A DNA stretch of 64,000 bases from Caldicoprobacter oshimai DSM 21659 (GCA_000526435.1 JAGB01000001.1:682001-746000), one strand, 5' to 3'. Positions 8,206 through 17,457 are shown, numbered from the stretch's first letter. Notes: generated by a model not told the origin, from the sequence alone. A program made the numbers and translations.

Positions 8206-10860
8206 TTACTCCTCATCTCTTGTAGTATTGTATCCCAGCAGCTTCACAATCTCCACCACAACCAGCCGTGCCAGAGCAAGAATTGCGACCCACATCCAGT
8301 GTTTTAAGTTAAGAGCAGTCACATTAAAAACATCCGAGAGGAAAGGCACTGTCATTACTAAAATCTGAAGCAACCCTGAAATAGCCATGGCTCCTACCAC
8401 ATAACGATTTGTCAAAAATCCAATCTTAAAAATGGAATACTTGTTGGAGCGCACATTTAGCACGTGCACCAGCTCTCCGAAGGTAAGGGCTGCAAAAGCC
8501 ATTGTTCGCCCAATATCTAGGCCATCTCTGAGGCCTATTGTAAAAGCCGTTAAGGTCAAAACGCCCGTCAAAAAGCCCTGATAAACAATGCGCCTTACCA
8601 TACCCCTGCTGAAAATTCTGGCATTTGGGTCTCTGGGCTTTTTGTCCATTATATCCCGCTCAGCTGGTTCCATCCCCAGAGCCAGAGCAGGAAAGCTATC
8701 GGTCACCAGATTAATCCACAGTATATGTATGGGCAGCAGCGGTTCCTCCCAATTTAACATGGTGGCAATGAATATTACCAGTATTTCTCCCACATTGCAC
8801 GAGAGCAGATACTGGATTGCCTTCAGAATATTAGCAAATATTATCCTTCCTTCCTCTACCGCCGCGACAATGGTAGCAAAGTTGTCATCGGTAAGCACCA
8901 TGTCAGCAGCTTCTTTTGCCACATCAGTACCCACCTTGCCCATGGCGGCGCCAATATCGGCGATTTTAAGAGCGGGTGCATCGTTGACCCCATCCCCCGT
9001 CATGGCCACTATCTCGCCCCAGGCCTGCCATGCCTTCACAATTCTCACCTTGTGCTCGGGGGAGACGCGGGCATACACGGAAATATCCTTGACGCGTTCC
9101 TTGAACTCCTCGTCGCTTAGCCGATCCAGTTCAACGCCGGTAATGGCTTCCTCATCGCGCTCCAATATCCCCAGCTGACGTGCAATGGCCACAGCCGTTA
9201 TCTTGTGATCGCCCGTAATCATAATAGGTTTTATGCCCGCTCTCTGACATATCTTTATGGCTTTCTTTGCCTCCGGCCGCGGCGGGTCGATCATCCCCAC
9301 CAGCCCAACGAAAATCAGGCCGTTTTCCAGTTCTTTTTCCTTATCTGTATAATTCAAATCATCCAGGTCTTTGTATGCCATGCCCAAAACCCTCAGAGCG
9401 CGGGAGGCCATGTCATCGTTGGCCTTTTGAATCTGCTGCAGGTGGTCCTCCGATATGTCTACGACCTTTCCATCCAGCAATATCCTGTTACACCGCAAAA
9501 TGAGCCGGTCAGGAGCACCTTTGGTAAATACGCGGTACCCGTTTTCCAGCTTATGTACCGTTGTCATAAGCTTTCTCTCTGAATCAAACGGCAGTTCATC
9601 TACCCTGGGCAGATTCGTATCTAAGACATCTTTATCCAGCCCGACTTTTAAACCGAGTTGTACCAAAGCCGTTTCGGTGGGATCCCCAATGGTCTTTTTC
9701 TTTTCGCCCTCGACCACCATCTGCGTATCGTTGCACAAAACACCCGTTGTCACCAGCAATTTAAGGTGGTCATCAAGACTTTTTTCTTTTTCAAGCTTAT
9801 GAGTGCTTAAAAATTGGCCATTGTAATACACCTGCTCCACCGTCATGCGGTTTTGTGTCAGCGTTCCCGTCTTATCCGAACATATGATGGTGGCGCTGCC
9901 AAGAGTCTCCACCGCTGGCAGCTTGCGTATAATGGCATTGCGCCTGGCCATGCGCTGTACCCCTACTGCCAGCACTATTGTCACTATAGCCGGGAGCCCT
10001 TCAGGTATAGCAGCCACTGCAAGGCTGACAGAGGTCAAGAACATCTGGAAAATCTCTTTGCCGTAGAGTATGCCCACAATGAATATGACACCGCATATGG
10101 CCAGGGCCGCTGTACCCAGGGTCTTGCCTACAACCTCCAAACGCTTTTGAAGGGGTGTCACGGTCTCCTCACTGGTCTGTATCATCTCGGCGATCTTGCC
10201 CATCTCGGTATTCATGCCTGTGCCTACCACTATGCCCTTTCCCCTGCCATAGGTCACAATGCTGCCAGAGTAGGCCATGTTCACCCTGTCGCCAAGGGGT
10301 ACGTCCTCTTTTTCCAGCTTTTGGCTGCACTTTTCAACCGGCACCGATTCGCCGGTGAGCGCCGCTTCCTCTATCTTCAAGTTGGACGTCTCTATAAGCC
10401 GGATATCGGCGGGAACAAAGTCGCCGGCCTCAAGCACCACCACATCCCCTGGAACCAGCTGTGATGCCGGGACCACATCGGGCATCCCATTCCTTATGAC
10501 CTTTGCTGTGGGGGATGCCATTTTCTTTAAAGCCTCCAGGGACTGTTCAGCCTTGTTCTCCTGTACCACACCTAGAACGGCATTCAATACAACGATGAGC
10601 AGTATGATAATCGCGTCAGTTATCTCGCCGAGCAAACCCGAGATAATGGCCGCCACTATCAAAACTGCAATCATGAAATCCTTAAACTGGTCCAGGAACA
10701 TCTGAAAAATCGTCCTTCGCCCTTTTTCCTCCAGTTCATTAGGGCCATACTGTTCCAGGCGGCGGTATACCTCGTCTTTGGAGAGGCCTTTCGAAAACGA
10801 AGTTGAAAGCTTCTCTTCAACCTCTTCCTTAGATAAAACATGCCATGCCATTTTTTCCAT
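8206..10860 (-). CDS. P2-type cation-transporting ATPase (Ca2+-like; Mn2+ export likely)
   Basis: This 884-residue P-type ATPase has a cation ATPase N-terminal domain (1-60), TM1-2, an actuator domain with LTGES (residues 168-172), the phosphorylation motif DKTGTLT (Asp329), [10 protein letters not shown] in the P domain and six C-terminal TM helices. The ion-site motifs of SERCA/PMR1-type pumps are present: PEGLP in TM4 (Glu287), NVGE in TM5 and [13 protein letters not shown] in TM6. By sequence it would be called a calcium ATPase. Because a yybP-ykoY-type riboswitch precedes it, Mn2+ (perhaps with Ca2+) is the more likely cargo, as for riboswitch-controlled P-type pumps in lactic acid bacteria. 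ATG 10860 follows GAGGGGTG. Confidence 0.93.
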   Translation of the reverse strand: MEKMAWHVLSKEEVEEKLSTSFSKGLSKDEVYRRLEQYGPNELEEKGRRTIFQMFLDQFKDFMIAVLIVAAIISGLLGEITDAIIILLIVVLNAVLGVVQENKAEQSLEALKKMASPTAKVIRNGMPDVVPASQLVPGDVVVLEAGDFVPADIRLIETSNLKIEEAALTGESVPVEKCSQKLEKEDVPLGDRVNMAYSGSIVTYGRGKGIVVGTGMNTEMGKIAEMIQTSEETVTPLQKRLEVVGKTLGTAALAICGVIFIVGILYGKEIFQMFLTSVSLAVAAIPEGLPAIVTIVLAVGVQRMARRNAIIRKLPAVETLGSATIICSDKTGTLTQNRMTVEQVYYNGQFLSTHKLEKEKSLDDHLKLLVTTGVLCNDTQMVVEGEKKKTIGDPTETALVQLGLKVGLDKDVLDTNLPRVDELPFDSERKLMTTVHKLENGYRVFTKGAPDRLILRCNRILLDGKVVDISEDHLQQIQKANDDMASRALRVLGMAYKDLDDLNYTDKEKELENGLIFVGLVGMIDPPRPEAKKAIKICQRAGIKPIMITGDHKITAVAIARQLGILERDEEAITGVELDRLSDEEFKERVKDISVYARVSPEHKVRIVKAWQAWGEIVAMTGDGVNDAPALKIADIGAAMGKVGTDVAKEAADMVLTDDNFATIVAAVEEGRIIFANILKAIQYLLSCNVGEILVIFIATMLNWEEPLLPIHILWINLVTDSFPALALGMEPAERDIMDKKPRDPNARIFSRGMVRRIVYQGFLTGVLTLTAFTIGLRDGLDIGRTMAFAALTFGELVHVLNVRSNKYSIFKIGFLTNRYVVGAMAISGLLQILVMTVPFLSDVFNVTALNLKHWMWVAILALARLVVVEIVKLLGYNTTRDEE

Positions 10861-11040
10861 AAAAATTTACACCCCTCTTGCTTTTGTTTTTGCCACTGTT
10901 AGTATTTTGTACAGCTTAACTTATAATACATCTTTGCATACTACTCGGATCGATAATCGCCATAAGATCTGCATAGGTACCTATATAGCTGCTTCATCTT
11001 TTTGTACGCCATCTTTTGGAAAGACCAAGCGATTTGAAAA

Positions 11041-11079
11041 TTAAAAACCTTTATCTGACAGCCCTTGGCCAGACAAAGG
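11041..11079 (-). terminator. Intrinsic terminator of the Mn2+ riboswitch expression platform
   Basis: On the minus strand CCTTTGTCTG (11079-11070) pairs with CAGATAAAGG (11057-11048), ten pairs with one G-U, followed by TTTTTAATTTT. The CCTTT of this stem is also the 3' strand of aptamer helix P1, so terminator and aptamer are mutually exclusive. That predicts transcription turned on by ligand. Confidence 0.75.
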
Positions 11080-11216
11080 TCTCATCCTCAGACTTTAAGT
11101 CTGCCTTCCAACCGGGCACTGCATAAATTCACTCATAACGCAGTACCGTAATGACGATTGGAAGCATTGCCCTGCTAAAATTCAACCCAGGACAATGGAT
11201 TACTCCCCTTTACAGT
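11070..11216 (-). promoter_or_regulatory. yybP-ykoY family (Mn2+) riboswitch aptamer
   Basis: The minus strand reads AAAGGGGAGTA at 11213-11203 and GAGACCTTTG at 11083-11074. These are the two conserved boxes of the yybP-ykoY manganese-sensing riboswitch, and AAAGG/CCTTT forms P1. Variable stems lie between them, including AGACTT/AAGTCT. The aptamer precedes a P-type ATPase gene, a classic target of this class, and ends in a terminator that shares its P1 strand. The leader then runs about 180 bases more to the start codon without a recognised feature. Confidence 0.75.
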
Positions 11217-11233
11217 TTCTAGTTTTTAATATT

Positions 11234-11260
11234 ATTATAAGAAAAATTTAGCGCTGTCAA
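11234..11260 (-). promoter_or_regulatory. Promoter upstream of the Mn2+ riboswitch
   Basis: On the minus strand there is TTGACA at 11260-11255 and TATAAT at 11239-11234. The spacer is 15 bases, shorter than ideal. Transcription would begin about 10-15 bases before the aptamer. Confidence 0.45.
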
Positions 11261-11344
11261 TACGCATGAAGCCGGAAAAAACCTTATAATTCTTGTCTGA
11301 TGCTCTTTTACACTTACCAGTAAAAGATTTTGCCAAAATACATA

Positions 11345-11373
11345 TTGACAATGATTATCATTTACATTAAAAT
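11345..11373 (+). promoter_or_regulatory. feo promoter overlapped by Fur box 1
   Basis: TTGACA (11345-11350) and TAAAAT (11368-11373) are spaced by 17 bases, a good sigma-A promoter. The 19-mer at 11347-11365 (GACAATGATTATCATTTAC) matches the Fur consensus at 16 of 19 positions and covers the -35 box and spacer. Iron-loaded Fur should therefore block polymerase. Confidence 0.8.
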
Positions 11374-11414
11374 GGAGTTGAAAAAATCAGAGTATTTTAC
11401 TATGGATTCTAATT

Positions 11415-11433
11415 GATAATGATTATCGCTTTC
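11415..11433 (+). promoter_or_regulatory. Fur box 2 upstream of feoA
   Basis: GATAATGATTATCGCTTTC matches the 19-bp Fur consensus at 16 of 19 positions, with a perfect left half. It lies 68 bases downstream of box 1, inside the predicted leader, about 105 bases before feoA. It may strengthen repression or act as a roadblock. Confidence 0.75.
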
Positions 11434-11470
11434 AGTTAAGTGATTGGTAGTGTGCACATGCTTTCTATGG

Positions 11471-11482
11471 TGAAACGTTTCA
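11471..11482. promoter_or_regulatory. Perfect palindrome TGAAACGTTTCA in feo leader
   Basis: This 12-bp perfect inverted repeat has a central CG, the shape of LacI/CcpA-family operators (cre-like). It lies between Fur box 2 and feoA. The regulator is not known. Confidence 0.35.
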
Positions 11483-11537
11483 AAATAAACAATGATGTCT
11501 TAAGGTACCAATCATACACTTAGAAGGGAGAGCTGTT

Positions 11538-11792
11538 ATGACGCTGGATCAAGTAAATAAAGGACAAAGGTTTCAAATAATATCAATTCCAGACAAGCAC
11601 ATCAGCGCACAGGCCATACGCCTGGGCATATACGAAGGCGCTAAGCTCACCTGCGTGTATAAATTCCCTGCCGGACCGGTAATCATCCAAAACGGTATGC
11701 AGGAGATAGCTATAGGCAGGGGCCTGGCCAAGAAGATACAGGTACAACTGCTAGACAAGGGGGATGTGAAGCAATGCAGTGCCATAATATGA
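11538..11792 (+). CDS. feoA: Ferrous iron transport protein A
   Basis: This 84-residue protein has an SH3-like fold typical of FeoA: MTLDQVNKGQRFQIISIPD, then GIYEGAKLTCVYKFPAGPVII and a C-terminal AIGRGLAKKIQV. FeoA is a cytosolic accessory of the FeoB Fe2+ permease. The ATG follows AGAAGGGAG at a good distance. The gene opens a Fur-box-controlled operon and its end overlaps feoB, which supports coupled translation. Confidence 0.93.
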   Translation: MTLDQVNKGQRFQIISIPDKHISAQAIRLGIYEGAKLTCVYKFPAGPVIIQNGMQEIAIGRGLAKKIQVQLLDKGDVKQCSAII

Positions 11793-13633
11793 CCGAAAAA
11801 ATCGATATAAACAAAGAAGCAAAGAAGATCGTACTGGTTGGAAATCCCAACGTAGGAAAATCGGTATTCTTCAACGCCCTCACAGGGTCATACGTGGATG
11901 TATCCAACTTTCCTGGAACCACGGTAGATATAAGTTCCGGAAAATACAAGGACATGGTGGTAATGGATACGCCGGGCGTTTACGGAGTATCCTCATTTAA
12001 CGACGAAGAGCGGGTTGCCAGGGATGTCATACTGTACGCCGACATCATTCTAAACGTGGTTGACGCTCTACATATAGAGCGTGACCTGTTTCTCACACAG
12101 CAGATTATAGACATGGGCAAGCCGGTGGTAGTAGCCCTCAATATGATGGATGACGTCAAGAAAAACGGCATAGAGATCGACATTGATAAGCTATCCCAGG
12201 AGCTTGGGGTACCGGTAATTCCCACTGTTGCTGTAAAAGGCGAAGGTATTGAAGAAGTAAAGGAGGCACTTGACCGCGCAAGGACCGGTAACAGGCTTCC
12301 CATAGTTGAGGAAAACCTGCGCGCTGTTCGCCATATGGTAGACGAGGACTCCGAGGCCCTGCTGGTGCTGGAGGAAGACGAAAACATCATTGCCCGCCAC
12401 AACATAAGTGGAGTCAAAGGGATGAGGGAGCAAATCTATCAAGCAAGGCGTGAAAGGGTCGACGAAATAGTCAAAAAGGTGGTACACCACACCAACCGCG
12501 GCGCTTCTTTCTCCGTGAAATTAGGGAGATGGATGCTATCCCCTTTAACAGGTATCCCGATTCTGCTCGTTGTGCTGTGGCTTGTCTATGAATTCGTGGG
12601 GGTATTCGTGGCACAGACGGTGGTTGGATGGACTGAAGAGGTAATCATGGGCAAATACTATTATGAGTTCATAATGAAGACTCTAGGACCTATACTGGGT
12701 ACAGAGAACCTTTTGGCCCAGCTGCTCATCGGTGAATTTGGCGTTCTCACCATGACACCAATATATGTGTTTGGCCTTCTGTTGCCACTTGTAGTAGGGT
12801 TTTACCTCGTGCTGTCCATTATGGAAGACTCCGGATACCTTCCCAGGGTGGCGGTGCTTACCGACCGAAGCTTAAACTCGCTTGGATTGAACGGGCGAGC
12901 CATCATACCCATAATACTGGGGTTCGGTTGCGTTACCATGGCCACCATCACGACGCGCATACTCGGTTCTAGGCGCGAGAGGTTCATAGCCACCATGCTG
13001 TTGGGACTGGCCATTCCCTGCTCTGCTCAGCTGGGAGTAATAGCCGGCCTGCTGGGGCCGTTGGGCATCAAAATGACAGCGCTCTACGTATCGGTAATTT
13101 TTATAATTTTTGCACTGACGGGTACCATCTTGAATAAGGTTGTTCCCGGAAAGTCCACCGACCTTATGATAGACCTTCCTCCGCTGCGCCTGCCGCGCAT
13201 CGAGAACGTCCTTAAAAAGACATACGTCAAATCAAAGGTCTTCATCACCGAAGCCGGTCCACTCTTCCTCCTGGGCGCCGTCATAATCACTCTGCTGCAG
13301 TACACCGGAATTTTAGACCTGATAGCCAACGGGTTTGCGCCCATCACAGAAGGATTTTTAAAGCTTCCACGTGAAACGGCTGTCGCCTTCATCATGGGGA
13401 TAATCAGAAGGGACTTTGGCGCCGCTGGCCTGAACGACATGGTGTCAAGAGGCCTGCTGAATTCATCTCAGGTGGTGGTGGCGCTTATAGCCATAACCCT
13501 GTTTGTTCCCTGCATAGCCGCCATCATGGTGATTTTCAAAGAGAGAGACTGGAAGGAAGCCCTTCTGATATGGTTAGGGAGCTTCGCAATCTCATTTTTA
13601 ACGGCAGGAATAGTAGCGCAAGTCATAATATGA
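11774..13633 (+). CDS. feoB: Ferrous iron transport protein B (short form)
   Basis: This G-protein-coupled Fe2+ permease in the inner membrane has an N-terminal GTPase domain with G1 GNPNVGKS (about residues 23-30), G2 Thr in GTTVDIS, G3 DTPG and G4 NMMD. A helical GDI-like spacer and a polytopic membrane domain follow. At 619 residues it is at the short end for the family. Two starts compete: ATG 11774 has AAGGGGG nine bases upstream and overlaps feoA by 19 bases, while ATG 11789 (MTEKID) overlaps the feoA stop as ATGA. I used 11774. A small Cys-rich protein lies downstream, as in many clostridial feo operons. Confidence 0.95.
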   Translation: MQCHNMTEKIDINKEAKKIVLVGNPNVGKSVFFNALTGSYVDVSNFPGTTVDISSGKYKDMVVMDTPGVYGVSSFNDEERVARDVILYADIILNVVDALHIERDLFLTQQIIDMGKPVVVALNMMDDVKKNGIEIDIDKLSQELGVPVIPTVAVKGEGIEEVKEALDRARTGNRLPIVEENLRAVRHMVDEDSEALLVLEEDENIIARHNISGVKGMREQIYQARRERVDEIVKKVVHHTNRGASFSVKLGRWMLSPLTGIPILLVVLWLVYEFVGVFVAQTVVGWTEEVIMGKYYYEFIMKTLGPILGTENLLAQLLIGEFGVLTMTPIYVFGLLLPLVVGFYLVLSIMEDSGYLPRVAVLTDRSLNSLGLNGRAIIPIILGFGCVTMATITTRILGSRRERFIATMLLGLAIPCSAQLGVIAGLLGPLGIKMTALYVSVIFIIFALTGTILNKVVPGKSTDLMIDLPPLRLPRIENVLKKTYVKSKVFITEAGPLFLLGAVIITLLQYTGILDLIANGFAPITEGFLKLPRETAVAFIMGIIRRDFGAAGLNDMVSRGLLNSSQVVVALIAITLFVPCIAAIMVIFKERDWKEALLIWLGSFAISFLTAGIVAQVII

Positions 13634-13638
13634 TCTTG

Positions 13639-13680
13639 TTAGTGTAAAAAGTCTAGTTTGCTGCTTAAAACGAAATCCGC
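13639..13680. repeat. Copy A of a ~42-bp dispersed repeat
   Basis: The segment starts TTAGTGTAAA and ends TGCTGCTTAAAACGAAATCC plus GC. A similar segment lies at 17458-17498, sharing the TTAGTGTAAA start and a GCTGCT-AAAACG-AATCCGC end. Both are in non-coding DNA. The nature is unknown; it could be the worn end of a small mobile element. Confidence 0.4.
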
Positions 13681-13774
13681 TTTGCCTTTTTATGCTTTTC
13701 GTAGGCTCATTTAATTTGCAATCGCACAATTAAAGTTTAAACCAAATTGAAGAACTTATTGTGAGGTGTTGAAT

Positions 13775-13957
13775 ATGCATATACAGTGTCCCACCTGCAA
13801 GATGCTGGTTGATATAGAAAAATACCATCGGTGCCCCAGATGCCACACCTTTGTCCTGCAGCTCTCGGGCTGCGCCGGTTGCAATGGCTGCTCGTTTAAA
13901 GCGCTGTGCCCGTCAAAAAACAAGCCAAAGAAAAATAGTGATCCCGCTTCCTCATAA
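13775..13957 (+). CDS. Small Cys-rich protein linked to feoB
   Basis: A 60-residue protein starts at ATG 13775 behind GAGGTG; an upstream in-frame GTG at 13766 would overlap that ribosome-binding site and is less likely. It has two CxxC knuckles (CPTCKM, CPRCHT) and a Cys-dense segment CAGCNGCSFKALC, nine cysteines in all. This suits a zinc ribbon or an iron-binding accessory. It follows feoB by about 140 bases on the same strand and shares the terminator at 13978-14013. A role in iron handling is inferred from context only. Confidence 0.75.
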   Translation: MHIQCPTCKMLVDIEKYHRCPRCHTFVLQLSGCAGCNGCSFKALCPSKNKPKKNSDPASS

Positions 13958-13977
13958 CTCTTGCATGAAAAGCTAGA

Positions 13978-14013
13978 AAAAGTAAGCACTGGCCTTTCGA
14001 CCAGTGCTTACTT
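13978..14013. terminator. Bidirectional terminator between feo cluster and convergent gene
   Basis: AAAGTAAGCACTGG pairs perfectly with CCAGTGCTTACTTT around an 8-base loop, flanked by A- and T-rich tails on both sides. It lies between convergent genes and probably serves both. Confidence 0.8.
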
Positions 14014-14026
14014 TAAAACAGAATGT

Positions 14027-14476
14027 TCAATCCTTGGTGCAGAAAACGCCGTCATTTCGGTGCAGCTTATCCACGATACACAGCACAAAAAGCACCAATG
14101 ATATGATCATGAGGCTTGTGAAAAAGGCACCGATCCCTACAAGGATGACTACAGATATAAATGCTGGGTTGAGCACTATAGAAAGGGCTGCCAGTGCGGA
14201 AATCAATGTTCCCAAAATGCCTGCCATCAAACAAGAAATATGGCGTTTGAGGCATTTTGATAAGATCTTTGATTCGGTGTACACCGCCAAAAACACCGCT
14301 ATTACCAGGATGACCAAGGTCAAAACGGCCAATCCAAATGCAATCCATACAGCTGTTACAATATTGGGGATAAATCCCAACGCAAATAATATGCCAATGA
14401 TTACCCCTATGGCTATGCTTGTAAGGACGCCAATAAACCCACAAGCCGTAGAATTATATTTTCCGTTATAGCTCAC
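14027..14476 (-). CDS. Four-TM membrane protein of unknown function
   Basis: This 149-residue protein is almost entirely hydrophobic. Likely membrane helices lie near residues 12-35, 42-66, 80-102 and 108-133, with a short charged loop (TESKILSKCLKRH) between the second and third. I recognise no motif. It is convergent with the feo cluster and shares its terminator. An inverted repeat upstream at 14501-14522 may control it. Confidence 0.65.
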   Translation of the reverse strand: MSYNGKYNSTACGFIGVLTSIAIGVIIGILFALGFIPNIVTAVWIAFGLAVLTLVILVIAVFLAVYTESKILSKCLKRHISCLMAGILGTLISALAALSIVLNPAFISVVILVGIGAFFTSLMIISLVLFVLCIVDKLHRNDGVFCTKD

Positions 14477-14500
14477 GGTAACTTCCCCCCTTTTTCAATA

Positions 14501-14522
14501 ATACGTCGCATGCGTGACGTAT
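14501..14522. promoter_or_regulatory. Inverted repeat upstream of the four-TM protein gene
   Basis: ATACGTC and GACGTAT form 7-bp perfect arms around GCATGCGT, 25 bases upstream of the ATG at 14476. The position suits an operator. The cognate regulator is unknown. Confidence 0.3.
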
Positions 14523-14706
14523 ATGCTAATATATCTATTCTTATATCTATTCTACTAGACCCAATTATGTTACAAAAATATATAAAAAAGTATATCTACA
14601 CAAAATAAAAAAACACGATACAGCGAACCTAAAACAACAGAGTAAGAACTTATAACAAAAGTTTAGAGAGGAGGCAGCAGCATACCCTTTTACCTGCTGG
14701 CATGAG

Positions 14707-15393
14707 ATGAAACTGAACTATGATATGCATTATGGCACTTTTATATGCAGACCCAACAGGTTTATCGCCCACGTAAATATATCAGGAGCAGAAGCGGTCT
14801 GCCACGTCCCCAATACCGGACGGCTCAAAGAGCTACTGTACCCTGGTGCAGAGGTGGCCGTTTCTTACCACGCTTCATCCAACCGGAAAACCAAATATGA
14901 ATTACGGATGGTAAAAAAGAAGGGAAGCTGGGTGTCCATAGATTCCCAGCTTCCCAATGCCCTGGCCGTTGAGGCTATATCAGCCGGAACCATCAGCGAG
15001 CTGAAAGGCTACAGCGCCATAAATAGAGAAATAATCTACAACAGCAGCCGTTTTGACCTGCAGCTTATCGGAAAGGACATTTGCTTTGTTGAAGTAAAAG
15101 GGGTCACTTTAGAATTAGACGGCTGGAGCTACTTCCCCGACGCCCCTACACAGAGGGGCCGCAAACACATCAACGAGTTGATATGCGCAGCACAAAGCAG
15201 CCATCGCGCGGTTTTGCTTTTTGTGGTTCAGATAGAATATGCAAAAGGCTTTAGCCCCAATGCCCTTATGGACCCCGCATTTGCACAAAAAGTCAGAGAA
15301 GCCGCTGAGGCTGGGGTAGAGGTTTTAGCGTATAGATGTTCGGTATCACCATACGAAGTAAAAATCACAGAAAAAATACCCGTCAAAATATGA
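14707..15393 (+). CDS. sfsA: SfsA-family DNA/RNA nuclease
   Basis: This 228-residue protein is the usual SfsA length. It has the N-terminal OB-like part (PNRFIAHVNISG, CHVPNTGRLKELLYPGAEV) and a C-terminal PD-(D/E)xK-like nuclease core with VEVKGVTL, FPDAPTQRGRKH and AVLLFVVQ. The family was named for sugar fermentation stimulation in E. coli; members bind nucleic acid, and nuclease activity is reported for some. The gene stands alone on the plus strand, convergent with the hydrolase gene 33 bases downstream. The ATG follows TGCTGGCATGAG with only a weak ribosome-binding site. Confidence 0.93.
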   Translation: MKLNYDMHYGTFICRPNRFIAHVNISGAEAVCHVPNTGRLKELLYPGAEVAVSYHASSNRKTKYELRMVKKKGSWVSIDSQLPNALAVEAISAGTISELKGYSAINREIIYNSSRFDLQLIGKDICFVEVKGVTLELDGWSYFPDAPTQRGRKHINELICAAQSSHRAVLLFVVQIEYAKGFSPNALMDPAFAQKVREAAEAGVEVLAYRCSVSPYEVKITEKIPVKI

Positions 15394-15425
15394 GCGAAGT
15401 AAAAGCTCCGAAATACTCCAACATC

Positions 15426-16451
15426 TCACAGCCACTTGACAAACCAGTCATACGCTTTTCTCCCTGATATCTGATGCTGGCCTTCAAAGAAGTCCTTATC
15501 CAGTCTCTCCCGCGCTCCCAAAATTTCATATATTCTCTCCAATTTAGAGAAAGCCTTTTCAGCAGCTGCTATGGGAAATATAGGATCCAGAGTACCTGAC
15601 TCGATAAGCAGAGGCCTTGGAGCGATGAGACCAATTATATCGGGCATTTCGGCATATTGGATTATTCCGGGTATAAAATTGTCTATACAATGGTATATGG
15701 ACATTACGCTGTCCTTAAATGTATTTGCATAGCCGCTGATGACCGCAACCTTGATCCTCTCATCTATGGCGCTTGTGAAGGCGCACACCAATCCTCCCCC
15801 TGAGATGCCCATGCAGCCCACTCTGTCAGTATCGACTTCGCTGCGGGTTAAGAGGTAGTCTATGGTACGCATGACCTCATACACTCGTATCCCAGCCATT
15901 GTCTTACCCATCATCAACAAATTGGTCGATATCTTGTAGCAAGAACTTTCACCCTTATGCGCTTTACGCGCGTCCTCCTCAAGCGTCCTGTCACCAAACC
16001 CAAGCAGTTCGGGCGCTATGACTAAAAATCCCCTCTTTACCAGCTCCACAGCAAAATTCTTTTGATATCCAGCATCGCCGGTCTTTTCACTGCCATCGAA
16101 ATTGAGCCCCACCACATCCTTACTTCCGTACCCATGGCCATGGCATGCTACAACAGCTGGCAACCTGCCTTTCATATTTTTAGGAATCAATACATAAGCG
16201 ATCATTTCCAGGCCTTCTAAAGTATTAAATACCACCCGCTGTCTTACATAACCATCAAGCTCTTTTTGCTCCACAATTCGAGGATTTAAGTCCACTTTTT
16301 CCTCCGGAAATCCGCCCAGGCATTCCACAAACACCTTCTTTAAATTATTACGCCATATCTCCCACTCAGATATGGTTTTAGCATTAAAGCTGTATTTGGG
16401 CCTGATAGAGCTGTACAACCGTTCCAGAAATTTATCAGGTCTCAACGCCAT
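15426..16451 (-). CDS. Alpha/beta hydrolase (putative esterase)
   Basis: This 341-residue protein has an alpha/beta hydrolase core. VACHGHGYGSKD carries the oxyanion region, GISGGG (about residues 215-220) the nucleophile Ser, SGTLDPIFP the acid and FEGQHQISG the catalytic His. The N-terminal ~80 residues resemble the lead-in of acetyl-xylan-esterase-like and Abhydrolase_7 proteins. No signal peptide is seen, so it should be cytosolic. It may deacetylate or hydrolyse small esters; the substrate cannot be inferred. The downstream gene on the plus strand is convergent and unrelated. Confidence 0.8.
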   Translation of the reverse strand: MALRPDKFLERLYSSIRPKYSFNAKTISEWEIWRNNLKKVFVECLGGFPEEKVDLNPRIVEQKELDGYVRQRVVFNTLEGLEMIAYVLIPKNMKGRLPAVVACHGHGYGSKDVVGLNFDGSEKTGDAGYQKNFAVELVKRGFLVIAPELLGFGDRTLEEDARKAHKGESSCYKISTNLLMMGKTMAGIRVYEVMRTIDYLLTRSEVDTDRVGCMGISGGGLVCAFTSAIDERIKVAVISGYANTFKDSVMSIYHCIDNFIPGIIQYAEMPDIIGLIAPRPLLIESGTLDPIFPIAAAEKAFSKLERIYEILGARERLDKDFFEGQHQISGRKAYDWFVKWL

Positions 16452-16484
16452 ATTCTAACCTCCTTTCACTCACCATAAATACGT

Positions 16485-17394
16485 CTAGTTATCTCTCAAT
16501 TCTAGCCGATCAAATGCTAAATTAGCAAAGGCTAAAAATGCAGCTGATTCCAGAAACATCATAACTGCTGCCGCCAAAACCCCTATCCCCATGCTATCTG
16601 TTGCCATTCCTAGAGGTACCGCCACCGCTCCTGCTGGTAGAAGTATCACAATAAACCCTAGCCACTTCACCACTGGCATAATTGACATAAGGTCTGTTTT
16701 AGAAGGCAAAACAAGTTGCAACAATAAAGAAGAATAATTCTGCAGAGTTGCAACGCCCATTATAAATAGAATTGAAGCAATGATGTTTAACATGCCCGGT
16801 TTTATAAAAATTGAAAGAGGTACAATCATTGCAACAGCTCCTATAAATGTTTTTTTAATACAGTCACCGTACTAACCGCTACCAATTTTTTAATTCCATC
16901 ACCCGGTATTATATATATGTACATCCTTTTAAGCTCCGAAACCACAGCCGAAATTGTACTCGTTCCCAGCCAGACCCCGTAGGCATACATGAAGGCACCA
17001 ACAAATATCAAATCTCTATCATTAAGGTCGTACGCTTCCAGGTGCTTTAAAGCAGTGTTTTCCCAATCATCAAGATTGTAAGCAAGGGCGATAAACTTCA
17101 TGTGTTCCCACACCGTAAGGGTGGGATATATATCGGGAGCCTCGGGGATATATGAACCCGCATTCGAGCCTGTACATCTCTGTGGTCATAACCGCATACC
17201 CTTATCTCACCTTCAGTTTTTCTTAAAAGGCCCATTATGGTTTTCAGCGTAGTGCTCTTACCAGCACCATTAGGCCCTATCAATCCCACTACTTCTCCTG
17301 GATACAGCTCAAATGAGATTCCATCCACCGCTTTTACTTTGCCGTAATATTTCTTAAGGCCCTTTACAGATAGCAAATGTTCCATAAAATTCAC
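16485..17394 (-). pseudogene. Collapsed ABC transporter (ATPase-permease remnant)
   Basis: Reading leftward from ATG 17394, an ABC ATPase begins normally (GLIGPNGAGKSTTLKTIMGL, Walker A). A frameshift near 17165 shifts the continuation IPEAPDIYPTLTVWEHMKF into another frame. After LKHLEAYDLNDR the ATPase stops abruptly: signature motif, Walker B and switch His are missing, and the frame runs directly into permease-like hydrophobic sequence (LIFVGAFMYAYGVWLG). A second frameshift at a 7-A run near 16853 separates the permease tail (MIVPLSIFIKP to FDRLELRDN). An internal deletion has fused two genes and at least two frameshifts followed. It cannot encode a working transporter. Confidence 0.85.
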
Positions 17395-17457
17395 CCTCTT
17401 TTTACATATCTACTCCATAGTCAGATTGTAAAGCCAGCTTTTATCCCATATGTGATT

